From: an uncultured Oscillospiraceae bacterium | GTDB taxonomy: Bacteria > Bacillota > Clostridia > Oscillospirales > Oscillospiraceae | Reading direction: 5' to 3' | NCBI GenBank assembly: GCA_934546685.1 | Contig: CAKTEB010000014.1 | Location: forward strand, 1-37,205 | Length of the DNA stretch: 37,205 nt | In this document: one piece after another, positions 24,188 through 31,328 of the stretch | How positions within the stretch are numbered: position 1 is the stretch's first letter | How the letters are laid out: each line of letters begins with the position of its first letter | Program-made: the position numbers and the translations under genes | Notes under the pieces: generated by a model | What the model saw: the letters and a program-made list of their open reading frames with translations, nothing else | Told to the model about the DNA's origin: nothing | Databases searched by the model: none

Positions 24188-25720
24188 TTAATCCTTCATA
24201 GCGGCTACTTCATCGTATTCCTTGACCACGTCGGCCTCAGGAGCCTTGGTAGCCAGACTCACGACCACGTTTACGACAATGGCAATGATGAAGGCGGGCA
24301 GCAGCTCATAGATGTCCAGGATGCCGCCCATGGGCCGCACGCCGTACTTCCACACGAAGACCATCACGCCGCCGGCAATCATACCGGCCAGTGCGCCCCA
24401 CTTGTTGCTGCGCTTCCAGAACAGAGCCAGCAGCACCACGGGGCCGAAGGCGGCGCCGAAGCCGGCCCAGGCAAAGGATACGATGGTGAACACGGAGCCC
24501 TCATTTCTGGCCCAGATAACGCCCACAACGGCAATGAGAATGACCGTCAGCCGGGCGATGATCATGGCGGCCTTGTCGGAGAGCTTGACCTTGAAGGTGC
24601 CCTGGAGCAGATCCTGGGTGACGCTGGAGGCAGCAGCCAGCAGCTGAGAGTCTGCGGTGGACATGGTGGCCGCCAGAATACCGGAGAGGATCAAACCGGC
24701 CACGATGGCGGGCAGCACACCGTAGGAGGACAGCAGGGTGGAGATCTTAATGATGATCCGCTGGGAATCCGCCGCGGGGATGGAGTCCAGAGCCCCGGCA
24801 TGGATCATGCCGTTGCCCACCACACCGATGAGCACGGCGATCGCCATGGAGATCACCACCCAGGTGGAGGCAATCCGGCGGGAGGTTTTGAGCTTCTTCA
24901 CATCCTCAATGGCCATGAACCGCAGGAGAATGTGGGGCATGCCGAAGTAGCCAAGGCCCCAGGCCAGGGTGGAGATAATGGTCAGCGTGGTATAGGGATT
25001 GGCACTGCCGGAGGCTGCGTCATAGGTCTGGGTGAAGGACAGATAGCCCGGGATAGCCTGGGCGTTGGACACTACAGCGTCCCAGCCGCCAGCCATGTGG
25101 ATGCCGAAGAATACCACGATGATCAAGGCGATGGTCATGATGATGGACTGGATCAGATCCGTGGTGGAGGCCGCCAGGAAGCCGCCCAGGGCGGTGTAGA
25201 GTACAATGACGATGGCGGAGACGATCATGGCCGTAAGGTAGTCGATGCCGAACAGGCTGGAGAACAGGGTGCCGCAGGCGTTGAAGCCGGAGGCGGTGTA
25301 GGGAATAAAGAACACAATGATGACCAGCGCCGCAATCAGAGACAGAAGATTCTTGTCGTCGTGATACCGCCGGGAGAAGAAGTCCGGCACGGTCACAGCG
25401 CCAATGTGCTGGGAGTAGCGGCGGATACGCTTGGCCACGATGAGCCAGTTGAGATAGGTGCCCAGGGCCAGACCGATGACTGTCCAGCCCACGTCAGCCA
25501 GGCCGGAGAGCAGAGCCAGACCGGGCAGGCCCATGAGCAGATAGGAGCTCATGTCAGAGGCCTCGGCGCTCATGGCCGTGACCAGGGGGCCCAGCTTTCG
25601 TCCGCCTAAATAAAAGTCGTCGGTGGATTTGTTCTTCTTGGAACAGATAATTCCAATGACCACCATGCCCACCAGATAGACGAACATGGTCGCCAGGATC
25701 AGGATGTTTTTCGTACTCAA
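24188..25720 (-). CDS. putP: Sodium/proline symporter, SSS family
   Basis: Sodium-coupled solute importer in the cytoplasmic membrane; PutP-type members take up proline. The 510-residue product fits the family length, with about 12-13 hydrophobic helices. FYLGGRKLGPLVTAMSAEASDMSSYLLMG (36-64) contains the Na+/proline site equivalent to Asp55-Met56-Ser57 of E. coli PutP, here D56-M57-S58. The conserved GWTVIGLALGTYLNW and AATMSTADSQLLAAASSVTQD segments are also seen. I place the start at TTG 25720 (MSTKNIL), six bases after GGAAGGGG. No ATG lies in frame nearby, and longer readings run through the promoter. The promoter is strong and contains a repeated motif that may be an operator. Proline is the likely but not certain substrate. 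Confidence 0.93.
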   Translation of the reverse strand: MSTKNILILATMFVYLVGMVVIGIICSKKNKSTDDFYLGGRKLGPLVTAMSAEASDMSSYLLMGLPGLALLSGLADVGWTVIGLALGTYLNWLIVAKRIRRYSQHIGAVTVPDFFSRRYHDDKNLLSLIAALVIIVFFIPYTASGFNACGTLFSSLFGIDYLTAMIVSAIVIVLYTALGGFLAASTTDLIQSIIMTIALIIVVFFGIHMAGGWDAVVSNAQAIPGYLSFTQTYDAASGSANPYTTLTIISTLAWGLGYFGMPHILLRFMAIEDVKKLKTSRRIASTWVVISMAIAVLIGVVGNGMIHAGALDSIPAADSQRIIIKISTLLSSYGVLPAIVAGLILSGILAATMSTADSQLLAAASSVTQDLLQGTFKVKLSDKAAMIIARLTVILIAVVGVIWARNEGSVFTIVSFAWAGFGAAFGPVVLLALFWKRSNKWGALAGMIAGGVMVFVWKYGVRPMGGILDIYELLPAFIIAIVVNVVVSLATKAPEADVVKEYDEVAAMKD

Positions 25721-25748
25721 GGTAAACCCCTTCCTTTCATTGGGGACA

Positions 25749-25777
25749 ATTATACCAGAGGGAAAACTAGACTGCAA
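25749..25777 (-). promoter_or_regulatory. Promoter of putP
   Basis: Reading the minus strand: TTGCAG (25777-25772), a 17-base spacer, consensus TATAAT (25754-25749). The spacer and -35 carry one copy of the AACTAGACT motif that recurs at 25856. Confidence 0.85.
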
Positions 25778-25879
25778 CACAGAACAAGGTTTAGAATCAA
25801 ATATAGAAAATGATCCGTCTGTTTTCAGAAATAGACTGAAAACAGACGGATTTTTAACTAGACTAAAGTACAGAATGAA
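25765..25879. repeat. Three imperfect copies of an AAnTAGACT...ACAGA motif
   Basis: Copies at 25765-25788, 25829-25846 and 25856-25879. The first and third share AACTAGACT, A, ACAGAA and A at the same spacing (17 of 24 positions). The middle one forms part of the hairpin. The first lies in the putP promoter. They could be operators for the adjacent TetR protein; this is inference. Confidence 0.45.
25813..25855. terminator. 16-bp hairpin between tetR and putP
   Basis: ATCCGTCTGTTTTCAG (25813-25828) pairs perfectly with 25836-25851. T's follow on the plus strand, where no gene precedes it. On the minus strand, behind the TetR gene, the run is only CATTTTC. Probably ends the tetR transcript. 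Confidence 0.6.
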
Positions 25880-25889
25880 AATAATGCGT

Positions 25890-26477
25890 TTATTTATTTT
25901 TGAAATAGCCCAGTAAATTCGGCAGAAGATTGGTGGAATAGACGGAAAGAGAGTAGTTTCCGCCGCAGATGCACCAGTCATACATCAGCGCGCGCTCCTG
26001 GAGGGCGTAGGTGCGGACCATCTCGTTGATGGAGATGTCCTGCCGGAGCTCCCCGGACTTCTGGCCGTCGGTGCAGATCTTCCGGAGGATCCGGAAGTAG
26101 TAGCGGCTCTGATCCATCAGGTGTTTCTCACTGGAGGTCACCAGCTGGGTGGACAGCAGCCGAGCCAGCAGCTCCAGGGACACGGAGTTCTCGATCATAA
26201 AAAACAGCTCGTGGTTTAGGTAGATGAGCTGGTCAAAGGCGGACATATTGGGATCCATATTGGGCATGAGCTCCTGATATTTCTCGTCGAAAAGGGTGGA
26301 AAGAGAGCTGAGAAGGGCGTCCTTTCCGGCGAAATAGTGGTAAAAGGAGCCCTTGGAGGTGCCGGAGCGCTCCACGATATCGTCCACTGTGGTGTCGTCA
26401 TAGCCGTTTTCATAGAATAGCTCCCAGGCGGCGGAGACGATGCGGCTGCGGGTATTTCTGGCGTTGCGCTTGGACAT
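25890..26477 (-). CDS. TetR/AcrR-family transcriptional regulator
   Basis: A 195-residue repressor-type protein. The N-terminal helix-turn-helix is clear: IVSAAWELFYENGYDDTTVDDIVERSGTSKGSFYHYFAGKDALL (residues 13-56), the classic TetR signature. The ligand-binding half (about 60-195) is helical and has no recognisable ligand motif. I chose the ATG at 26477 (MSKRNARNTRSRI), which follows AGGAGG; upstream in-frame codons give proline-rich sequence foreign to the family. It lies between putP (same strand, downstream) and a divergent amino-acid symporter, so control of one or both transporters is likely. Confidence 0.92.
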   Translation of the reverse strand: MSKRNARNTRSRIVSAAWELFYENGYDDTTVDDIVERSGTSKGSFYHYFAGKDALLSSLSTLFDEKYQELMPNMDPNMSAFDQLIYLNHELFFMIENSVSLELLARLLSTQLVTSSEKHLMDQSRYYFRILRKICTDGQKSGELRQDISINEMVRTYALQERALMYDWCICGGNYSLSVYSTNLLPNLLGYFKNK

Positions 26478-26565
26478 GGCGGTTCCTCCTGATCTGTGGT
26501 ATGCTCCCTGGGTCTCAGGCATGGATGGCTGAGGACAGGCATAAGATACCTCAGGGGCCTTCTCC

Positions 26566-26595
26566 ATTGTATGTCCAGTGAGGGGGCCTTGTCAA
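26566..26595 (-). promoter_or_regulatory. Promoter of the TetR gene
   Basis: On the minus strand: consensus TTGACA (26595-26590), an 18-base spacer, TACAAT (26571-26566). It overlaps the leader of the divergent symporter gene. CTGAGG (26529-26534) and CCTCAG (26549-26554) form an inverted repeat just downstream, a possible operator. Confidence 0.7.
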
Positions 26596-26608
26596 GGAGG
26601 GATCGGGA

Positions 26609-27922
26609 ATGGAGCTGGTTTTCCTGCTGGAGCGGGTGCTGTGGAGCGGGCCGCTGCTGGTCCTGCTCATGGGGACGCATCTTTATATGACCGTGAAGCT
26701 GCGGGGGGTTCAGCGGCATACCCTGCGGGGCATCCGCCTGAGCCTCAGGCGGGAGCCGGGGGAGAGTGGGATATCGGCCTTTGGGGCCCTGGCGACCTCG
26801 CTGGCGGCAGCTATTGGCACGGGGAATATCATTGGTGTGGCTACGGCTATTATTCTGGGCGGCCCTGGAGCGGTGTTCTGGTGCTGGTTCACGGGACTTT
26901 TTGGTATGGCCACCCGCTATGGGGAAACGGTGCTGTGTCTCCTGCACCGGCGGAAGGGCCAGGGGGGCGCCATGTATGTGCTGGAGGATGTGCTGCACAG
27001 GCGGGGCATGGCTGCGGCCTTTGCGGTATTCGGCGTGGCGGCGGCCACGGGTACTGGGGCGATGATCCAATCCAATGCCATGGCGGCGGCCATGAAGAGC
27101 ACCTGCGGCATGCCGGTGTGGATCACCGGTCTGGTGGTAACGGTGCTGGCCGGGGCCATTATCCTGGGGGGCATCCGATCTGTGGCCGGGGCCTGTGAGC
27201 GGCTGGTGCCCGCCATGTCGGCGCTGTATCTGCTGGGATGCCTGACGGTGCTGGTTCGGTGCCGAAGCTGCATTCTGCCCGCTTTGGGGGAGATTTTATC
27301 CGGGGCGCTGTCGCCCAGAGCGGCGGGAGGCGGCTTTGCGGGCGGCACGATCCTGACTGCCGCCCGGTATGGCACAGCCCGGGGCCTTTTTACAAACGAA
27401 TCCGGCATGGGCACCGCACCACTGGCTGCCTCGGCGGGGCCGGGGCGCAACCCTAAGGAGGAGGCCCTGGTCTCCATGACCGGAGTATTCTGGGATACGG
27501 TGGTGATCTGCGCCATGACCGGCGTGACCCTGGTCGCGGCGATGCTGAAATTCCCTGCGCTGTTTCAGAATGCCGGGCCGGAGACCCTGTGCTTCCTGGC
27601 CTTCTCCTGCATCCCCGGCGGGAAATGGGTGCTGACGGCGTCGCTGATGACCTTTGCCTTCTCCACGGTGGTGGGCTGGTGCTATTATGGCGAGTGCTGC
27701 AGCCGGTATCTCTGGGGCCCCCGGGCGGACAGACCGTACCGGGGCGCATACCTTATTTGCACGCTGCTGGGGGCATTTTTGAAGCTGGAGCTGCTGTGGA
27801 GCTTGGGGGCGATCCTGGCGGGGCTCATGGCGCTGCCCAATCTCTATATGCTCTGGCGGCTCCGGGATCAGGCGGCGGAGACCCTGGGGAAACAGTTGCT
27901 TTCCCGGGAAAATCCGGTATAA
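26609..27922 (+). CDS. Sodium:alanine/glycine symporter, AGCS family
   Basis: Sodium-coupled uptake of alanine or glycine. The 437-residue product has about ten hydrophobic helices, the AAIGTGNIIGVATAI motif (67-81) and the AGCS signature around FWCWFTGLFGMATRYGETVL (90-109), then RYGTARGLFTNESGMGTAPLAAS, also diagnostic. AAGGAGGGA precedes the ATG. It is divergent from the TetR gene, which may control it. It is a little shorter than many AGCS proteins (about 450-480), with a short N-terminus. The exact amino acid transported cannot be told. Confidence 0.92.
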   Translation: MELVFLLERVLWSGPLLVLLMGTHLYMTVKLRGVQRHTLRGIRLSLRREPGESGISAFGALATSLAAAIGTGNIIGVATAIILGGPGAVFWCWFTGLFGMATRYGETVLCLLHRRKGQGGAMYVLEDVLHRRGMAAAFAVFGVAAATGTGAMIQSNAMAAAMKSTCGMPVWITGLVVTVLAGAIILGGIRSVAGACERLVPAMSALYLLGCLTVLVRCRSCILPALGEILSGALSPRAAGGGFAGGTILTAARYGTARGLFTNESGMGTAPLAASAGPGRNPKEEALVSMTGVFWDTVVICAMTGVTLVAAMLKFPALFQNAGPETLCFLAFSCIPGGKWVLTASLMTFAFSTVVGWCYYGECCSRYLWGPRADRPYRGAYLICTLLGAFLKLELLWSLGAILAGLMALPNLYMLWRLRDQAAETLGKQLLSRENPV

Positions 27923-27923
27923 T
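27896..27923 (+). promoter_or_regulatory. Promoter inside the end of the symporter gene
   Basis: TTGCTT (27896-27901), a 16-base spacer and consensus TATAAT (27918-27923), overlapping the symporter stop. Drives the lipoprotein gene 40 bases downstream. Confidence 0.6.
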
Positions 27924-27962
27924 AGGTAGCAGGATTGTAAATCGGAAAGGAAAGATCTCATC

Positions 27963-29075
27963 ATGAAACATCGTCGCCGGATCGCACTTTGCCTGGCAGG
28001 AGCCCTGTGCCTGGGGCTGCTGGCGGGCTGTGGCACTTCGGAGCGCTCGGCTTCGGAAACGGAGCACCAGGTGGACAGCAGCTGGGCGGAGCTGTCCCGG
28101 GTCACGCCTACGCCGCAGCCCCAGGTGGTAACGCCCCAGCTGTCCAAGGCCCCGGAGGCCGTGGAGACGGATGAGGATGTGACCGGCGACTATATTGGGG
28201 GCTTTGTGGGCACCTGGGACGCGGACAGCGGCAAGACCTATGAATTCAAGTCCAACGAGAATCTGGTGGTCACCGGCGGCGGAAGCAGCGTCACCTATAC
28301 CTTCTGGTTCCAGGACAAGGGTAGTCAGGTGTGGCTGTACCTCTATGAAAACGGCATGGACGAGGCTGTGACCTACAGCTTCACAAAAAGCGGCAGCAAT
28401 CTGACTCTGTACGATACTGTCACCGGCAACGCGGTGGAGCAGCTGACCCGGCACGCGGATCCCACGGAGGCATCCACCCCTGCGCCTGCTCCGACGCCAA
28501 CACCCACAGCGGCGCCGACAGTGGTACCCACGCCCACGCCGACACCCACCTCAACGCCTGTTCCCAGTCTGTCTCCCAGTGCGGAGCCGACTCCTTCGGC
28601 AGAGCCTACGCCTACCGTGAGCCTGCCTCCGGAGCTGCCAGAGAACCTAAAGGCAGCCATGCCCGGGGTGGAATGCGCCATGGAGGTTGTGGCGGACGGC
28701 ACGGATTTTGATCCGGAGGACAGCGTCTGCTTCTGGGGCGTCATGGCCCGGTATCTGTCCCGGACCCACGAGAGCGGGGAGGACGGCACCTTTACTGTAG
28801 GCGGCGCGGAGATCCTTACGGTGGCGAACCAGATCTTCTCGGGGGTGCAGGTGCTTCCGGCCCTGCCGGAGAGCTCCGGCTATGGAAAGCTGATCCCCGG
28901 CGAGAACGGCGGAGAGGATCAGTATGAGCTTCACTGGGGCGCTTCCGGCGGCCATGACCTGGAGATCAAGGGCTTTGAGGAAAGCGGAAGCGTAGAGATC
29001 CAGGTGGACGGCGGCGACACCTATCAGGTGACCCTGGCCGGAAACGGCGGCATTGAGACCATTGAAAAGCAGTAA
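27963..29075 (+). CDS. Two-domain lipoprotein with Pro/Thr linker
   Basis: A 370-residue lipoprotein with signal peptide and lipobox LLAGC (C23). The first domain (about 70-165) begins VGTWDADSGKTYEF and ends in LTLYD, a strand-rich pattern like the small lipocalin-type DUF5640 domains of Clostridia. A long linker of repeated Pro-Thr pairs (about 169-222, e.g. PTPTPTAAPT) crosses the wall or gives flexibility. The last domain (about 225-370) is acidic and unrecognised. GGAAAGGA precedes the ATG at 27963. It has its own promoter and terminator, so it is a single-gene unit. Function unknown. Confidence 0.82.
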   Translation: MKHRRRIALCLAGALCLGLLAGCGTSERSASETEHQVDSSWAELSRVTPTPQPQVVTPQLSKAPEAVETDEDVTGDYIGGFVGTWDADSGKTYEFKSNENLVVTGGGSSVTYTFWFQDKGSQVWLYLYENGMDEAVTYSFTKSGSNLTLYDTVTGNAVEQLTRHADPTEASTPAPAPTPTPTAAPTVVPTPTPTPTSTPVPSLSPSAEPTPSAEPTPTVSLPPELPENLKAAMPGVECAMEVVADGTDFDPEDSVCFWGVMARYLSRTHESGEDGTFTVGGAEILTVANQIFSGVQVLPALPESSGYGKLIPGENGGEDQYELHWGASGGHDLEIKGFEESGSVEIQVDGGDTYQVTLAGNGGIETIEKQ

Positions 29076-29082
29076 AAATCCC

Positions 29083-29120
29083 AGCGGGGCAGCTCACAGA
29101 TTTGGGCTGCCCCGCTTTTT
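29083..29120 (+). terminator. Terminator of the lipoprotein gene
   Basis: AGCGGGGCAGC (29083-29093) pairs with GCTGCCCCGCT (29106-29116), followed by a run of T's (29116-29120). Confidence 0.9.
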
Positions 29121-29266
29121 GTCTAGAAGTGCCAGAAACGGCGTATAAGAAATGTGTAAAATGTCAATATACAAGCGAACGAAAATAATGGTATTATGGA
29201 TATGTAATCAAGGTAACTATTTATTACGATTAAGTTGAGCAATACAACGAGTAAGGAGGTAATTTT

Positions 29267-29482
29267 ATGCCAATGCCTATGCAGAATGTCGATGAAGTCA
29301 GAAGAAACGAAGCCTTTCTATCCATGCGTGCCGCCCAAAGAACCGCGGAGCGGAACGGCCAAACGTATATGGGCTCTGCACCCAAGGCCCAGGGCTCCCG
29401 GCGGCAGAAAATGATCACCGGGATCGCTGTTGCGGCGGTGGCGGCTGCGCTGGTGCTGCTGTCCGCATTTCATGTGATTTAG
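29267..29482 (+). CDS. Small tail-anchored membrane protein A
   Basis: A 71-residue protein: a polar, Arg/Gln-rich N-terminal part (VDEVRRNEAFLSMRAAQRTAER), a basic linker GSRRQK, and one C-terminal hydrophobic helix (49-68) reaching almost to the end. This is tail-anchored topology. A perfect AAGGAGGT lies six bases before the ATG at 29267, predicting high expression. The next gene encodes a protein of the same plan. No family is recognised. The 140 bases upstream are AT-rich, but I could not find a convincing sigma-A promoter there. Confidence 0.72.
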   Translation: MPMPMQNVDEVRRNEAFLSMRAAQRTAERNGQTYMGSAPKAQGSRRQKMITGIAVAAVAAALVLLSAFHVI

Positions 29483-29500
29483 GGAAGGGAGGAAGCCGGA

Positions 29501-29704
29501 ATGCCCATCGTATCGCCGGATCAGGTGAATCAGCAGAAGCAGATGCTGGAGAATGCGGCCCAGCTGGCCCACCAGCGGGAGGGCGTGAACCTCCAGTTTG
29601 AGAGCAAGAAAAAGGGCAGCAAAAAGCAGCTGATCACCACAGTTATCGTCCTGGTGGTGATCGTGGGAGCACTGGTGCTTCTCAGCCGCCTGGGGATCCT
29701 CTGA
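29501..29704 (+). CDS. Small tail-anchored membrane protein B
   Basis: A 67-residue protein 18 bases after gene A: a Gln-rich helix (PDQVNQQKQMLENAAQLAHQREG), a strongly basic linker (KKKGSKKQ), and a C-terminal helix at 44-62. It shares the hexapeptide ALVLLS with protein A at nearly the same place in the helix, so the two may be diverged copies. GGGAGG lies eight bases before the ATG. Function unknown. No clear terminator follows; AT-rich DNA leads to the arc promoter. Confidence 0.72.
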   Translation: MPIVSPDQVNQQKQMLENAAQLAHQREGVNLQFESKKKGSKKQLITTVIVLVVIVGALVLLSRLGIL

Positions 29705-29725
29705 AAATACTATGAAATGTTAATG

Positions 29726-29805
29726 ATATGTTTCAAAATGCAATAAATGCGAAACATATATTTGTGCCAAACTGCTAAAAATTCATTTGAACCGCAAAAA
29801 ATGAA
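29726..29805. promoter_or_regulatory. Two inverted repeats upstream of the arc promoter
   Basis: ATATGTTTC (29726-29734) with GAAACATAT (29751-29759), and TTCATTT (29782-29788) with AAATGAA (29799-29805). Both lie in AT-rich DNA, the second ending nine bases before the -35. ArgR-family regulators bind AT-rich palindromes and control arc operons in other bacteria, so these are candidate sites; the match to an ARG box is not exact. Confidence 0.4.
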
Positions 29806-29813
29806 CAAAATAC

Positions 29814-29842
29814 TGGACAAATCGAACAGCTCGTGCTATACT
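29814..29842 (+). promoter_or_regulatory. Promoter of the arginine deiminase operon
   Basis: TGGACA (29814-29819), a 17-base spacer ending in TGC, and TATACT (29837-29842): five of six matches in both hexamers plus an extended -10. It predicts a leader of about 250 bases. Confidence 0.82.
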
Positions 29843-29848
29843 GACCAT

Positions 29849-30101
29849 GCAATCAAGATCCGCTATTGTCAGGTAGCTCTAGTGGATCTGCCAATCTCCT
29901 AAAAAGCCAGCTTTTGCTGTGCCACAAGAAGAACCGGCTGGTTCCCAAAACCGCTCTGCGGTCCATACCCCCTCCCCAGCCGGTTCTTCTTCTCCCCTTT
30001 CGGCGTACTGCGTTTCGCGGTACGTCTTTTTTTGCGCCTGTGCATGATTTTTGCCAGCGGGGACATACTGCCGTTGAAGAATTCAACAAGGAGTGTGTGC
30101 A
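29849..30101 (+). promoter_or_regulatory. Structured 5' leader of arcA with hairpins and terminator
   Basis: No gene lies here. Hairpin 1: AGATCCGCTA (29856-29865) with TAGTGGATCT (29880-29889). Hairpin 2: a perfect 16-bp stem (29926-29941 with 29976-29991) containing a nested CCGC/GCGG. Hairpin 3 is a standard intrinsic terminator (30003-30033). A CCAGC at 29908-29912 could pair with the GCTGG of hairpin 2 instead, giving alternative folds. I do not recognise a known riboswitch or T-box. Attenuation control of arcABC is the simplest reading. Confidence 0.6.
30003..30033 (+). terminator. Intrinsic terminator in the arcA leader
   Basis: CGTACTGCG (30004-30012) pairs with CGCGGTACG (30016-30024), one G-U, then seven T's (30027-30033). 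It lies between the promoter and arcA, 68 bases before the start codon. Confidence 0.82.
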
Positions 30102-31310
30102 TTGAACGAAACGATCAATATCTGGTCGGAGATCGGCACCCTGCGGCGGGTCATGCTGCACCGGCCCGGAGAGGAGCTGCTGAACCTGATGCCGGAGCAC
30201 CTGGATCGGCTGCTTTTCGACGATATTCCATATCTGCGCCTGGCCCGTCAGGAGCACGACCAGTTTGCGGGGCTGCTGACCGAGCAGGGGGTAGAGGTGG
30301 TTTACCTGGAGGATCTCACGGCGGAGGCCCTCACCGACGAGACCGTCCGGCAGCAGTTTGTGGACGACTACCTCCGGGACGCCGGGATCCGGGGCGAGAA
30401 GCGGCTCCAGCGGATGCGGGAGTACTTTTTGGGCTTTACAACCAAGAACATGGTCCTGAAAATGATGGCGGGGGTTCGGAAGTCTGAGATCCACGGCTAC
30501 GGCAGGAAGAATCTCACGGACTATCTGGAGGGGGACTATCCCTTTGTGATCGATCCCATGCCGAATCTCTATTTCACCCGGGATCCCTTTGCCTGCATCG
30601 GCTCCGGGGTCTCCCTCCACCGGATGTACAGCCAGACCCGGAACCGGGAGACTCTGTTCGGGGATTATATCTTCCGCTATCATCCGGTGTACAAAAATGT
30701 CCCCAAGGTCTACAGCCGGGACATGGAGCCCAGCCTGGAGGGCGGCGATATTCTGGTTTTGAGCCGGGATACCGTGGCCGTGGGCATCTCCCAGCGCACG
30801 GAGCCCTTTGCCATTGAAATTCTGGCCAAAAATCTTCTGGAGCTGGGCTTTACGCAGATCCTGGCCATTGATATCCCCAAAAGCCGGAGCTTTATGCACC
30901 TGGACACGGTGTTCACCATGGTGGATCGGGACAAGTTTACGGTACACCCCAACATCCAGGGCAATATGGAGGTATTTGTGCTGGAGAAGGGCGGCGGCCA
31001 CCTGAGCATCCGACAGGAGCGGGCATCCCTGGAGCACATTCTCATGGATCATCTGGGGCTGCCCAGAGTGACCCTGATCCCCTGCGGCGGAGGAAGCGTC
31101 ATCGACGCAGCCCGGGAGCAGTGGAACGACGGCTCCAATACCTTCGCCATCGCTCCGGGCAGGGTCATCGCCTATGACCGGAACCAGGCCACCAACGAGC
31201 TGCTACGGGACTGCGGCGTGGAGGTTCTGACCATCCCCAGCTCAGAGCTGTCCCGGGGCCGGGGCGGTCCCCGGTGCATGACCATGCCGCTCATCAGAGA
31301 TCTCTATTAA
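30102..31310 (+). CDS. arcA: Arginine deiminase
   Basis: Hydrolyses arginine to citrulline and ammonia, the first step of the ADI pathway that yields ATP. The 402-residue product has the family motifs: FDDIPYL with EHD near the N-terminus, FTRDPFA with active-site Asp (D161), SLEGGD with E213, HLDTVF with H266 and D268, and catalytic Cys C392 in RGGPRCMTMPLIRDL. I place the start at TTG 30102, eight bases after AAGGAG (30088-30093); the GTG at 30093 overlaps that ribosome site and is unlikely. A long structured leader precedes it. arcB follows after 18 bases. Confidence 0.96.
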   Translation: MNETINIWSEIGTLRRVMLHRPGEELLNLMPEHLDRLLFDDIPYLRLARQEHDQFAGLLTEQGVEVVYLEDLTAEALTDETVRQQFVDDYLRDAGIRGEKRLQRMREYFLGFTTKNMVLKMMAGVRKSEIHGYGRKNLTDYLEGDYPFVIDPMPNLYFTRDPFACIGSGVSLHRMYSQTRNRETLFGDYIFRYHPVYKNVPKVYSRDMEPSLEGGDILVLSRDTVAVGISQRTEPFAIEILAKNLLELGFTQILAIDIPKSRSFMHLDTVFTMVDRDKFTVHPNIQGNMEVFVLEKGGGHLSIRQERASLEHILMDHLGLPRVTLIPCGGGSVIDAAREQWNDGSNTFAIAPGRVIAYDRNQATNELLRDCGVEVLTIPSSELSRGRGGPRCMTMPLIRDLY

Positions 31311-31328
31311 AATGAGGAGGAATATTTT

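Noticed and set aside
29926..29991. Hairpin 2 of the arcA leader as a transposon end or tRNA-like element
   Set aside because: No transposase, target duplication or tRNA features nearby; it fits better as part of the leader structure.
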